From contig CANKHJ010000033.1 in assembly GCA_947481635.1 (NCBI GenBank), forward strand, positions 1 through 32,137: a DNA stretch of 32,137 nt. The letters are read 5' to 3'. A program made the position numbers and the translations under genes. Positions 24,226 to 32,002 of this stretch are shown here, one piece after another (positions within the stretch are counted from its first letter, which is position 1; every line of letters starts with the position of its first letter). The notes under the pieces are model-generated. The model ran no database searches and was not told the DNA's origin. It worked only from the letters and a program-made list of their open reading frames with translations. This stretch comes from Bradyrhizobiaceae bacterium (GTDB lineage: Bacteria; Pseudomonadota; Alphaproteobacteria; Rhizobiales; Xanthobacteraceae).

Positions 24226-25893
24226 TTATTTCGCCGCCGGCAGCATCGCCGACAGGCTCGTTTTCAATTCCAGCAAGACCGGTCCCTTGATCGCGGCAGC
24301 GCGATCGAACACGTCCCATAATTCATCGTCGTTGCTCGCCGAGAATCCGGCGCAGCCGAAGGCCTTCGCGAAGGTCACGAAATCCGGCGTGCTCAGGTCG
24401 GTGCCGGAGGGGCGGCCGGGGAAGTCTTCTTCCTGCTTGCGCCGGATCGAGCCGAGGCTGCGGTTGTTAGCGACCACCACCAGCAGCCGGAGCTGCCGCT
24501 CCGCCGCCAGCGCCAATTCATTGCCGGTCATCAGAAATCCACCGTCGCCGGCGATGCTGATCACCTGGCGGCCCGGATAGCGCATCGCCGCGGCGACGCC
24601 GGCCGGGACGCTCCAGCCCATGATCGCGGCGAGCGAGGCGACCAGTTCCTGCGGCGGCTCGACGCGGAAATAGCGGTAGAACATCGCGGAGCACATGCCG
24701 GCATCGAGCGTGACCACCGCATCGCGTTCGATCCGCGACGCCAACCCGGCGACGAAATTGCCGAATACGATGCCGTCATTCGCGGAGGCTGGTTTCCACT
24801 GCCCAAGCTTCGCATCGACGCCATGCAGCCGGTCGATCCAGTCGTCGCGCTCGCGCGATGTGCTGGCATCGGGGTTAGTGCTCGACAATTGTTCGAGGAA
24901 CAGCGTCGGATCGGCGGCGATCGCAACATCGGGCCGATAATTCCAGCCGAGCACTTCCGGGTCATCATAGACATGCACCAGGGTCTGCTTCGGCCACGGC
25001 CCCGCGGGGATGGTGTAGTGGCGCGTGGTGTAGTCGGTGAGACGCGTGCCGACGGCGATCAGCAGGTCGGATTCCAGATGCGCCTGCGACATCGCGGGCG
25101 GCGTCATCACGCTCGAATGCCCGGCGTAAAGCCGATCGCTGTTCGGCAGCAGATCCTGGCGCCGCCAGCTCACCGCCACCGGCACATCCCACGCCCGCGC
25201 CGCCGCCATCAGCGCCTTGCGGCCGCGCGCGGTGGCAAGCTTGCCGCCGGCGATCAGCAGCGGGCGCTTGGCCTGGCGCAGCAGATCGGCCACCTGGCTC
25301 ACCGAGGCGCTGCCCGGCTCGCATGACGGATACTGCACCGGCCGCACCGTCGCGGCATCGAGACTGCCATCGAGCATGTCTTCAGCCAGCGCGATCACGA
25401 CCGGCCCGGGCCGCCCGCTCACGGCGAGTTGGAAGGCGCGCGCCATGACGTCCGGCAAGCGATCCGGCTCGCTCACCTCAGCGACCCATTTCGCGGTCCC
25501 GCCGAACATCCGGCTGTAATCGATCTCCTGGCCTGCGCCACGGCGGAGCTGGTTCTTCGGCACCTGCCCCACCAGCAGGATCAACGGCGTCGCGTCTTCG
25601 TCGGCGCAATGGAGCGCGATCGCAGCATTGGTGGCGCCTGGGCCGCGACTGACGATGCAGATACCGACGCCGCCGGTCAGCCTTGCATCCGCCAGCGCCA
25701 TCAATCCGGCGGCGCTTTCATGATGGCATGTGACCAGATCGATCGGGCTGTCGCGCAGGGCGTCGAATACCGGCAGCGTGCTCTCGCCGGGCACAGAAAA
25801 GACACGGGTCACGCCGTTGGCTTCGAGCGTCGAGATGATGTAGCGGCCTGCGTTGATCATCTGCGCTTTTACCGTCCCGCTGTTGCCCATCAT
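24226..25893 (-). CDS. thiamine diphosphate-dependent enzyme, acetolactate synthase-like
   Basis: This is a ThDP enzyme of the acetohydroxyacid synthase/decarboxylase fold, 555 residues. VFSVPGESTLPVFDAL opens the PYR domain. Glu59 in CHHESAAG is the cofactor-activating Glu. The GDG...NN ThDP/Mg motif spans 449-477, starting at GDGGFLMTGNE. The start at 25893 was chosen because ATG overlaps the TGA of the preceding ThDP gene; ATGs at 25890 and 25860 are alternatives. The frame is open to 25935 inside that gene. Being the second of two adjacent ThDP enzymes, it may act on the same 2-oxo acid or on the aldehyde produced by the first. It is unlikely to be biosynthetic acetolactate synthase, since no small subunit is present. 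Confidence 0.9.
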   Translation of the reverse strand: MMGNSGTVKAQMINAGRYIISTLEANGVTRVFSVPGESTLPVFDALRDSPIDLVTCHHESAAGLMALADARLTGGVGICIVSRGPGATNAAIALHCADEDATPLILLVGQVPKNQLRRGAGQEIDYSRMFGGTAKWVAEVSEPDRLPDVMARAFQLAVSGRPGPVVIALAEDMLDGSLDAATVRPVQYPSCEPGSASVSQVADLLRQAKRPLLIAGGKLATARGRKALMAAARAWDVPVAVSWRRQDLLPNSDRLYAGHSSVMTPPAMSQAHLESDLLIAVGTRLTDYTTRHYTIPAGPWPKQTLVHVYDDPEVLGWNYRPDVAIAADPTLFLEQLSSTNPDASTSRERDDWIDRLHGVDAKLGQWKPASANDGIVFGNFVAGLASRIERDAVVTLDAGMCSAMFYRYFRVEPPQELVASLAAIMGWSVPAGVAAAMRYPGRQVISIAGDGGFLMTGNELALAAERQLRLLVVVANNRSLGSIRRKQEEDFPGRPSGTDLSTPDFVTFAKAFGCAGFSASNDDELWDVFDRAAAIKGPVLLELKTSLSAMLPAAK

Positions 25894-27560
25894 AGCGGCT
25901 TGTATCCGGCTTCGACGTCGATTTCGATGAGACACGGACCATCGAGCGCCAGACCCGCGGCCAGGGCCGCGCGGAATTCGGCAAGGCCGCTGACCTTGTG
26001 GGCTTCGAGGCCGAACCCGCGTGCGATACTGACGTGATCGATGCTCGGGTTGGTGAGATCGACGCCGACAAAGTTGCCGCTCTGCGCCGCGTGGCCGCGC
26101 GCGTCATAGACGCGCTGCTTGATGATCCGATAGGATTGATTATTGGCGATGATGAAGACGATCTGCAATTTTTCGCGCGCGGCGGTGTAAAGCGCCTGTA
26201 CCGAATACATCGCGCTGCCGTCTCCGATCACGGCGACCATCGGCCGGTCAGGCATCGCGAGCTTGATCCCGACCGCCGCCGGCATCCCCCAGCCGATGCC
26301 GCCGCCACGCCCGCCGAAATAGCTCCGCGGATCAGCGCTCTTCAAAAAACGGCGCAATCCCGGCGCGGAGGTGATGCCCTCATCGACAATCACCGTGTTG
26401 TCCGGAATCGAGGTCGCCAGCGCATAGGAGAGCGCCAGCGGATGCACCGGTTGGCGCGGCTCGAAGTCGCGCGCCTGGGACGTCAGCTTGTCGAGTTGAG
26501 CGCGGCCCAGCGCCGTCTCCGCATCGAGACGACTACGAGCGCGCGCACGCTCCGCCTCGGTCATCGCGGCATTCACCGCGTCCAGCAGTTCCGGCAATGT
26601 CGCCTTGGGATTACCGAGCACCGCACCGTCCGCCGGATAATTCTTGCCGATCTCCCAGGGATTGTCGTCGAGATGAACGATGGCCTTGCCGTCCGGCATC
26701 GGGTCGGTGTCACCCGGCATCGCCAGCGTGAACAGGTCGCCGCCGATCGACACGATGAGATCATGCTTGTCCATCGTCGCGCGGATTTCGCGCGACAGCC
26801 GGACCAATGGCCCGCGAAACAGGCCGTGAGCCGGCGGGAACGGCGTGCGGTTCGGGATGCCTTCGATGAAGACCGGCGCGCCGATCGCTTCCGCCAACGC
26901 CACCAGTTCCGCGACCGCTCCCGATTGCGCGACGGAATCGCCCGCGACGATCACCGGCGCCTGGGCGCGCGCCAGCAACTGCGCCGCTGCCAGAATGGAT
27001 GCATGATCGGCGCGCGTGGCGCGGCCGATGCGGGTCGGCTTGCCGGGATCGACTTCACCGCTTTCATTGAGCAGATCGGCCGGGAGCGAGATGAAGACCG
27101 GACCGGTCGGCGGCGTCAGCGCGACCTTGGCCGCGCGATGGATGGCGCGCGGCAGATCAGCAAGACGCTGGATCTCGTAGGACCACTTGACGAAAGGCTC
27201 CGCGATCCGCGTGAGATTGCCCCACAGATTGGGCTCGGTGAAATTGAAGCTGAGGTCCTGCTGCCCCGCCGTCACCAGCACCGGAGCGCTGGCCTTGGCG
27301 GCGTTGTGCAGCGAGCCGATCGCGTTCCCGAGTCCTGGCGCGGCGTGCAGGCTCGCCATCGACAGCCGGCCCGATCCCTGGGCATAGCCGTCGGCCATGC
27401 CCATGACGGTCGCCTCCTGCAGCCCAAGCACGTATTTGATACGGTCATCGACCGCGAGCGCGTCGATCAGCGGCAACTCGGTGGTGCCCGGGTTGCCGAA
27501 AATCGTATCGATGCCCTCCTGATGGAGGACGTCGAGCAACAGCCGCTTGCCGGAGATCAT
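25890..27560 (-). CDS. thiamine diphosphate-dependent decarboxylase, benzoylformate decarboxylase-like
   Basis: The 556-residue protein follows benzoylformate decarboxylase (MdlC) closely in outline. FGNPGTTELPLIDAL has Thr26 where MdlC has Ser26. Glu49 lies in LGLQEATVMG. LHAAPG provides His72, matching MdlC His70. The GDGSAMYSVQ...NN cofactor motif spans 446-474. The second catalytic His of MdlC (His281) is replaced: the matching stretch LFTLAMPG has Ala280. It should therefore bind a 2-oxo acid through ThDP, but its reaction or substrate probably differs. The ATG at 27560 has AGGA 8 nt upstream. A GTG at 27620 lies within the upstream gene and is disfavoured. It follows the ABC binding-protein gene by 25 nt. 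Confidence 0.92.
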   Translation of the reverse strand: MISGKRLLLDVLHQEGIDTIFGNPGTTELPLIDALAVDDRIKYVLGLQEATVMGMADGYAQGSGRLSMASLHAAPGLGNAIGSLHNAAKASAPVLVTAGQQDLSFNFTEPNLWGNLTRIAEPFVKWSYEIQRLADLPRAIHRAAKVALTPPTGPVFISLPADLLNESGEVDPGKPTRIGRATRADHASILAAAQLLARAQAPVIVAGDSVAQSGAVAELVALAEAIGAPVFIEGIPNRTPFPPAHGLFRGPLVRLSREIRATMDKHDLIVSIGGDLFTLAMPGDTDPMPDGKAIVHLDDNPWEIGKNYPADGAVLGNPKATLPELLDAVNAAMTEAERARARSRLDAETALGRAQLDKLTSQARDFEPRQPVHPLALSYALATSIPDNTVIVDEGITSAPGLRRFLKSADPRSYFGGRGGGIGWGMPAAVGIKLAMPDRPMVAVIGDGSAMYSVQALYTAAREKLQIVFIIANNQSYRIIKQRVYDARGHAAQSGNFVGVDLTNPSIDHVSIARGFGLEAHKVSGLAEFRAALAAGLALDGPCLIEIDVEAGYKPL

Positions 27561-27585
27561 GGCGCCAATCCTGCCGCTCGCACGC

Positions 27586-28659
27586 TCATTTGCGGCCGAA
27601 CATCTTGCGCCACTCTTCACTCACCGGCGTGCGGATCTTTTCCCAGCGGTCGAGCTCGATGTCCCAAAGCGTATTCACCGGGGCGAATTGAGCGCCGCCG
27701 ATCAATGTCGGCGGCGGCACGTCGCCGTTCACCGCATAGGCCTTCTGCTGCGCGATGAACCTGCCGCCATGCTTGCTGGCAAGCCAGTTCACGAACACGA
27801 TCGCAGCCTTGGGATGGGTCGCAGTGCTGGCGATCCCGCCCTGGATCGACAGGATCGGCGATCCTTCCGGCGGCAGCACGGTCTTGATCGGTGCTCCCGC
27901 GGCTTCCTGCTCCTGGAAGCTGGTGACGCCCATCACGGCCAGGCTGAGCTCGCCGCGCACCAGGTCAGCGAGCGCGGGCGCAACCGACGGATAGACACGG
28001 AATTCCAGCTCGCGGGCGCGCTGCCAGTAATTGGAGCCGATCTTGTCACGCAGGAACAGCCAGGTGGTGAAGGCGCTGCCGCCGACGTCCAGCGACGATG
28101 CGCCGATCTGTCCCTTCCACTTCGGTTGCAGCAGATCGAGCCAGCCCTTCGGATGGTCTTCCGGCTTCACCACCGCGGTGTTGATGCCGATGCCGATCGG
28201 CAGCCGCATGAAAGCATACCAGCGCCCCTGCGGGTCCTTGGCCTCGGCAGCAATCCGGTCGAATGACGGGACCTTGTGCGGCACGTTGAGGATGCCGCGG
28301 TCGACCAGTTGAGACAGCAGGATCGGATCGGTCACGTCGATGAAGTCGGCGGCAAGTCGATTGGCCGCGGCTTCGGCGGTGACGCGCTGGAACAGCACCT
28401 GCGTCGTCATGCGGACGAAGTCGACCGTGATGCCGGTCTCCTTCTCGAAATTCGCCTTGATCGCCGGATTGAAATTCCGCTCCGGCCAGGTGCCGTAAAC
28501 CAGGACCTTGCCTTCCTTCTTGGCCGCCGCAAGGGTCGCCGCGTCGGCGATTTCCTCGCCGTCGATGACAAACGCCTGCGCACCCGCCGGGGCACGGCAG
28601 AACAACAACAACGCCAGCGCGGCAACGAGCGCGGCCTTGTTCGGCGTGAATGCGGTCAT
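27586..28659 (-). CDS. ABC transporter periplasmic substrate-binding protein (Fbp/AEP-type cluster)
   Basis: This 357-residue secreted binding protein has a signal peptide with a likely cut after AGA at residue 27. It resembles the iron(III)/2-aminoethylphosphonate/thiamine group of ABC receptors: KVLVYGTWPERNFNPAIKAN at the first strand, then DFIDVTDPILLSQL. The adjacent Tyr pair that binds iron in FbpA is not evident, so a ferric ligand is doubtful and an organic acid fits the operon better (inference). GGGAGG lies 5 nt before the ATG. The permease gene is 42 nt upstream and the ThDP gene 25 nt downstream, tying uptake directly to 2-oxo acid chemistry. Confidence 0.91.
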   Translation of the reverse strand: MTAFTPNKAALVAALALLLFCRAPAGAQAFVIDGEEIADAATLAAAKKEGKVLVYGTWPERNFNPAIKANFEKETGITVDFVRMTTQVLFQRVTAEAAANRLAADFIDVTDPILLSQLVDRGILNVPHKVPSFDRIAAEAKDPQGRWYAFMRLPIGIGINTAVVKPEDHPKGWLDLLQPKWKGQIGASSLDVGGSAFTTWLFLRDKIGSNYWQRARELEFRVYPSVAPALADLVRGELSLAVMGVTSFQEQEAAGAPIKTVLPPEGSPILSIQGGIASTATHPKAAIVFVNWLASKHGGRFIAQQKAYAVNGDVPPPTLIGGAQFAPVNTLWDIELDRWEKIRTPVSEEWRKMFGRK

Positions 28660-28701
28660 CAGGCCCTCCCTGAACGTGGTTCTTGGACGTTTGCGACACT
28701 G

Positions 28702-30408
28702 TTACACATTGGCGCGCATCCAGCGACGGCCAACGATCGTCAAAATGATCAGGATCACGGTGTAGACCAGGCTGAGCGACGCGACCGCGGACCAGCCGCC
28801 ATTCTCATATTGCTCGTAAATGACGATCGACAGGACCCGCGTGTCGGTGGTGTAGAGGAACAGCGAGGCGGTCAGCTCGCGCATACCGAGCACGAACAGA
28901 ACCACCAAAGCCGCGGCGACACCGCCGCGCATCAACGGCCAGACGATCAGGCGGACCGCCTGGGTCTTGGTTGCGCCAGCCACCATGGCAGCCTGCTCCA
29001 GGTCGTCGTGAATTTGGACGATGCTGGATGAGATCGCGCGGAATCCCTGCGGCGTGAAGCGGCCGAGATAGGCGATGACCAGGATCGCCAGCGTGCCATA
29101 GACCGGCAGCGGGATATTGGCCCAGGTCCAGAGGATGCCCAGTCCCATGACCAGTGCCGGCAGCGCCACCGGCACCATCGCGAGAAATTCCAGCGCGCGG
29201 CGTCCCGGAAGGTCGGTGCGATACACGACGTAGGAGAGGACGAAATAGAATAATCCGCCGATCAAAGCGGTCCAGAACGCCGCCAGAAGACTGTTCCACA
29301 AGCTCGAATAGACCACCGGCGCGGTCATGATTTCGTGCATGTGCTTGAGCGTGAACTGCCCTGGATCGACCAGAGCAGCGAGCCCGGACACATACATGTT
29401 GCTGCGGAAAGCGGTGATCACCAGCGCCAGCAGCGGCAATCCCATCGCGACGAACATATAGAGCAGCACGAATCCGAACGCGACCCAACGCAGCCGGCCC
29501 AAGGGCAGGAAACGGCTCTGCATGCCCTTCCCGGTCATGGTGCGATAGTCGCGCCCGCCGAGGATGCGCCGCTGGGTGTAGACCAGCACACCCACGAAAG
29601 CGGTCAGCACCATGCAGACGGCGCTGGCATGATTGGACGCCGGCGGCACCTGGTGCATCAGGTTGAAGATGCGGATCGACAGCGTTTCCACGCCGCGCGC
29701 GCCGCCGAGGATTTGCGGGACCGGGAATTCCTCGGCCATCAGCACGATCAGCAGCAGGATCGAACCGATGAGGGCCGGCTTCACCAGGGGGAAGGTCACG
29801 CGGCGCAAGGTCCGGGGCAGATCGGCGCCGTGGATCGCTGCCGCCTCTTCGAGATCCGGATGAACCAGCGTCAGCGCGCTGTAGAGATACAGAAACGGGA
29901 ACGGGACGTAGTAGAGGCCGTGCACGAAGACGATGCCCCAGAGCGACTGCATCTCAATCCGGAACGGCAGGCCAAGCGATGAGAAGATGATGTTGAGGTA
30001 GCCGCTGCGGCCAGAGCCGAGCAGCGACCAGGTCAACGCCGCGACGATCAGCGACACAAACAGCGGCATCAGGCCGGCGAGATGCACCACCGCCTTGCCC
30101 GGGATATCGGTGCGCGCCACCAGCCACGCGAGCAGGCCGCCGATCGTGACCGCCATCGCGGTGCCGCCGAGCGATACGACCAGCGTGTTGCCGACCGCCC
30201 GCATCATCTCCGGCGTCCAGATCTCGATGTAGTTGTCGAAGGTGAATTGAGTGACGTTGCCCGAGAAGGGCGGCGCGGTGATGAACGACGCATAGACCAG
30301 CGTCAGGAATGGCAGGACGATCAGCACGCCGAGGATGGCGAACAACGCGCCCGGCACCGCGATCCGCGTGAGTTGATGAACGCTCGGCATCGACGCGGCC
30401 CGGATCAT
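28702..30408 (-). CDS. ABC transporter permease, two fused transmembrane modules
   Basis: This 568-residue permease contains two BPD_transp_1 modules of about six membrane segments each, the AfuB/FbpB arrangement. Each has the cytoplasmic EAA loop that docks on the ATPase: EEAAAIHGADLPRTLRRVTF in the first half and LEQAAMVAGATKTQAVRL in the second. The frame is open to 30519, but those extra codons lie antiphase over the ATPase gene. The ATG at 30408, 1 nt beyond the ATPase stop, is the likely start, with an ATG at 30390 as alternative. It works with the neighbouring ATPase and binding protein to import an unidentified solute. Confidence 0.92.
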   Translation of the reverse strand: MIRAASMPSVHQLTRIAVPGALFAILGVLIVLPFLTLVYASFITAPPFSGNVTQFTFDNYIEIWTPEMMRAVGNTLVVSLGGTAMAVTIGGLLAWLVARTDIPGKAVVHLAGLMPLFVSLIVAALTWSLLGSGRSGYLNIIFSSLGLPFRIEMQSLWGIVFVHGLYYVPFPFLYLYSALTLVHPDLEEAAAIHGADLPRTLRRVTFPLVKPALIGSILLLIVLMAEEFPVPQILGGARGVETLSIRIFNLMHQVPPASNHASAVCMVLTAFVGVLVYTQRRILGGRDYRTMTGKGMQSRFLPLGRLRWVAFGFVLLYMFVAMGLPLLALVITAFRSNMYVSGLAALVDPGQFTLKHMHEIMTAPVVYSSLWNSLLAAFWTALIGGLFYFVLSYVVYRTDLPGRRALEFLAMVPVALPALVMGLGILWTWANIPLPVYGTLAILVIAYLGRFTPQGFRAISSSIVQIHDDLEQAAMVAGATKTQAVRLIVWPLMRGGVAAALVVLFVLGMRELTASLFLYTTDTRVLSIVIYEQYENGGWSAVASLSLVYTVILIILTIVGRRWMRANV

Positions 30409-30409
30409 C

Positions 30410-31504
30410 TCAGGTGTCCGGCAGCAGCAGGACGCAGTCCGGCCGGATCTCGATCGTGACCTCGGTGCCGCGCAAGATGTCGGTCGATATTGTCGGACTG
30501 ATGGCTTCCCACACGGCACCGCTGCGCAGGCGCACGCGATACTGCATATGCGTGCCCATGAAACTCGCCAGCGTCACCTGGCCAACCAGCGCGTTGGTTG
30601 ATGCGGCGCCGTCCGACGCTCCGCGCCGGATCAGCACGTCCTCCGGTCTCACGCACACCGCGAGTTCAGAGCCGGAAGAACCCCCACGAGTGACCGACAG
30701 CTTTTCGCCATCCGGCAGCAGCGCCACCACATGGTCGCCGGCCGGCGTTGTCGACTGGACAAGGAAGATGTTGGTGTAGCCGAGGAATTCGGCGATGCGC
30801 CGGGTCCGCGGATTTTGATAGAGGTCGATCGGCGTGCCGACCTGCAGTACTTTGCCGGCATCCATCACGACGATGCGATCGGCTAGCGCGAGCGCCTCGC
30901 GCTGATCGTGCGTCACATAGACGCTGGTGATCTTGAATTCGGTCTGCAGTTCACGCAGCTCGATGCGCAGGTGATCGCGCAAGCGCGCATCGAGATTGCT
31001 GAGCGGTTCGTCGAACAGCAGCACCGCGGGCTGCATCACCAGGCTGCGCGCCAGCGCCACGCGCTGCATCTGGCCGCCGCTGAGATAGCTCGCGCCCCGC
31101 TCACTGAGCCCCGACAGGCCGACGGTCGACAGCATGTCGTTGACGCGCTTGACGATGTCGGCCCGATTGACCTTGGCCATCTGCAGCGGAAACGCGACGT
31201 TCTCGAACACGGTGAGATGCGGCCAGATGGCGTAGGACTGGAACACCATGCCGACATGCCGCTGATTGACTGGGACATTGAGTCCCGTCGCGGCATCGAA
31301 CACCGGCCGGCCGCCGATCGAGATCTGACCCGCGTCGGGCCGCTCGAGCCCGGCGATGCATCGCATCGTCGTGGTCTTGCCGCAGCCGGAGGGGCCGAGC
31401 AGCACCACCATCTCGCCTTCCGCGATCTCGAGCGACAAATCGTCGACCGCATGGGCATCGCCGAAGCTTTTGCTCAGGCCCTGAATGGCGATGCCAATGC
31501 TCAT
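30410..31504 (-). CDS. ABC transporter ATP-binding protein (FbpC/PotA type)
   Basis: This is a 364-residue importer ATPase with every expected motif: Walker A GPSGCGKTT (37-45), Q-loop Gln89 in VFQSYAIWP, signature LSGGQMQRVALAR (141-153), Walker B VLLFDEPLSNLDA (161-173) and H-loop His199 in VTHDQ. A C-terminal TOBE-like regulatory domain (about 260-360) is typical of the CUT/Fbp/Pot group. It is the first gene of the long minus-strand unit ending at 19472, with a plausible promoter 80-110 nt upstream. The ribosome site is weak. It energises the permease and binding protein next to it. Confidence 0.95.
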   Translation of the reverse strand: MSIGIAIQGLSKSFGDAHAVDDLSLEIAEGEMVVLLGPSGCGKTTTMRCIAGLERPDAGQISIGGRPVFDAATGLNVPVNQRHVGMVFQSYAIWPHLTVFENVAFPLQMAKVNRADIVKRVNDMLSTVGLSGLSERGASYLSGGQMQRVALARSLVMQPAVLLFDEPLSNLDARLRDHLRIELRELQTEFKITSVYVTHDQREALALADRIVVMDAGKVLQVGTPIDLYQNPRTRRIAEFLGYTNIFLVQSTTPAGDHVVALLPDGEKLSVTRGGSSGSELAVCVRPEDVLIRRGASDGAASTNALVGQVTLASFMGTHMQYRVRLRSGAVWEAISPTISTDILRGTEVTIEIRPDCVLLLPDT

Positions 31505-31585
31505 CGAAACATTCGACGCCTCACCCGATCGCCAATTGAGCGACAGCGCGGCCTCGCCTCCCCCTGAAGATTAGATGGCAAACGT

Positions 31586-31614
31586 CTTATATTTCGCATG
31601 TTAGATGTTAGCAA
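31586..31614 (-). promoter_or_regulatory. candidate promoter of the ABC/ThDP operon
   Basis: On the minus strand TTGCTA (complement of 31609-31614) and TATAAG (complement of 31586-31591) are exactly 17 nt apart, about 82-110 nt before the ATPase start. Direct copies of TTAGATG at 31571-31577 and 31601-31607, 30 nt apart, flank the -10 and could be a regulator site. Confidence 0.45.
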
Positions 31615-31663
31615 GCACGGGCGTGGACGACATGTGATGCATCGTCCTCATCTCTCCGCTGTC

Positions 31664-31776
31664 GTCGCCCGGCTTGACCGGGCGACCCAGTACGCACCTG
31701 CCTGCATTTTTTGAGTCGTGCCCAACGGCCCGTTCGGTGAGTACTGGATCGTCCGCTTTCGCCTTTCGCGGACGAT
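31664..31776. repeat. compact three-hairpin palindromic element
   Basis: Three dyads abut without gaps. Hairpin A has GTCGCCCGG/CCGGGCGAC (31664-31686, 5-nt loop). Stem B pairs 31687-31698 with 31736-31747 (11 of 12 pairs) and encloses AACGG/CCGTT at 31724-31734. Hairpin C has ATCGTCCGC/GCGGACGAT (31748-31776, 11-nt loop). The pattern resembles dispersed intergenic palindromes of Bradyrhizobium-type genomes; that link is from memory and unverified. Confidence 0.65.
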
Positions 31777-31887
31777 GACAATTGAGAGGGCGCGTAGCGA
31801 AGCTCTTCGATCATGGTGAGATGAATCATCGAATCTCCGGACAGCATGAATTGTTCTCGCGGCGCACGCGCCCGAGCTTTGCCATGT

Positions 31888-32002
31888 CCCCCTCCAACAT
31901 AACGAGGGGGAGCGGAGCGCCGGGAGGCGCGATGTTGGAAACTGTGCCCTGCGAAGGCACAGCGCGCGTCTTGCGATCGACGCGCCCGCCTCTCGGCGCT
32001 CC
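31888..32002. repeat. multi-branched palindromic element
   Basis: A hairpin CCCCCTC/GAGGGGG (31888-31910) is followed by a 16-bp outer stem pairing 31914-31929 with 31987-32002 (15 Watson-Crick pairs and one G.T). Two 7-bp hairpins lie inside it: CTGTGCC/GGCACAG (31942-31962) and GCGCGTC/GACGCGC (31964-31985). This is a three-way-junction-like fold. It may be a dispersed repeat or an RNA element. Confidence 0.6.

Noticed and set aside
24226-25893. Biosynthetic acetolactate synthase
   Set aside because: No small regulatory subunit or ilvC is adjacent, and the gene sits inside a catabolic operon beside another ThDP enzyme.
27561-27620. GTG start at 27620 for the first ThDP enzyme
   Set aside because: It lies within the binding-protein gene. 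The ATG at 27560 has AGGA 8 nt upstream and gives the family's normal N-terminus.
25998-27758. 586-codon open frame on the plus strand
   Set aside because: It is antisense to the benzoylformate-decarboxylase-like gene, with the same Arg/His-rich composition and no motif.
30409-30519. 37-codon N-terminal extension of the permease
   Set aside because: It lies antiphase over the ATPase gene and is Arg/Ser/Cys-rich. The ATG at 30408 gives a normal permease N-terminus.
27586-31504. Ferric iron importer annotation for the ABC genes
   Set aside because: The similarity is to a broad receptor group. The adjacent Tyr pair for iron is not evident, and the operon is otherwise carbon metabolism.
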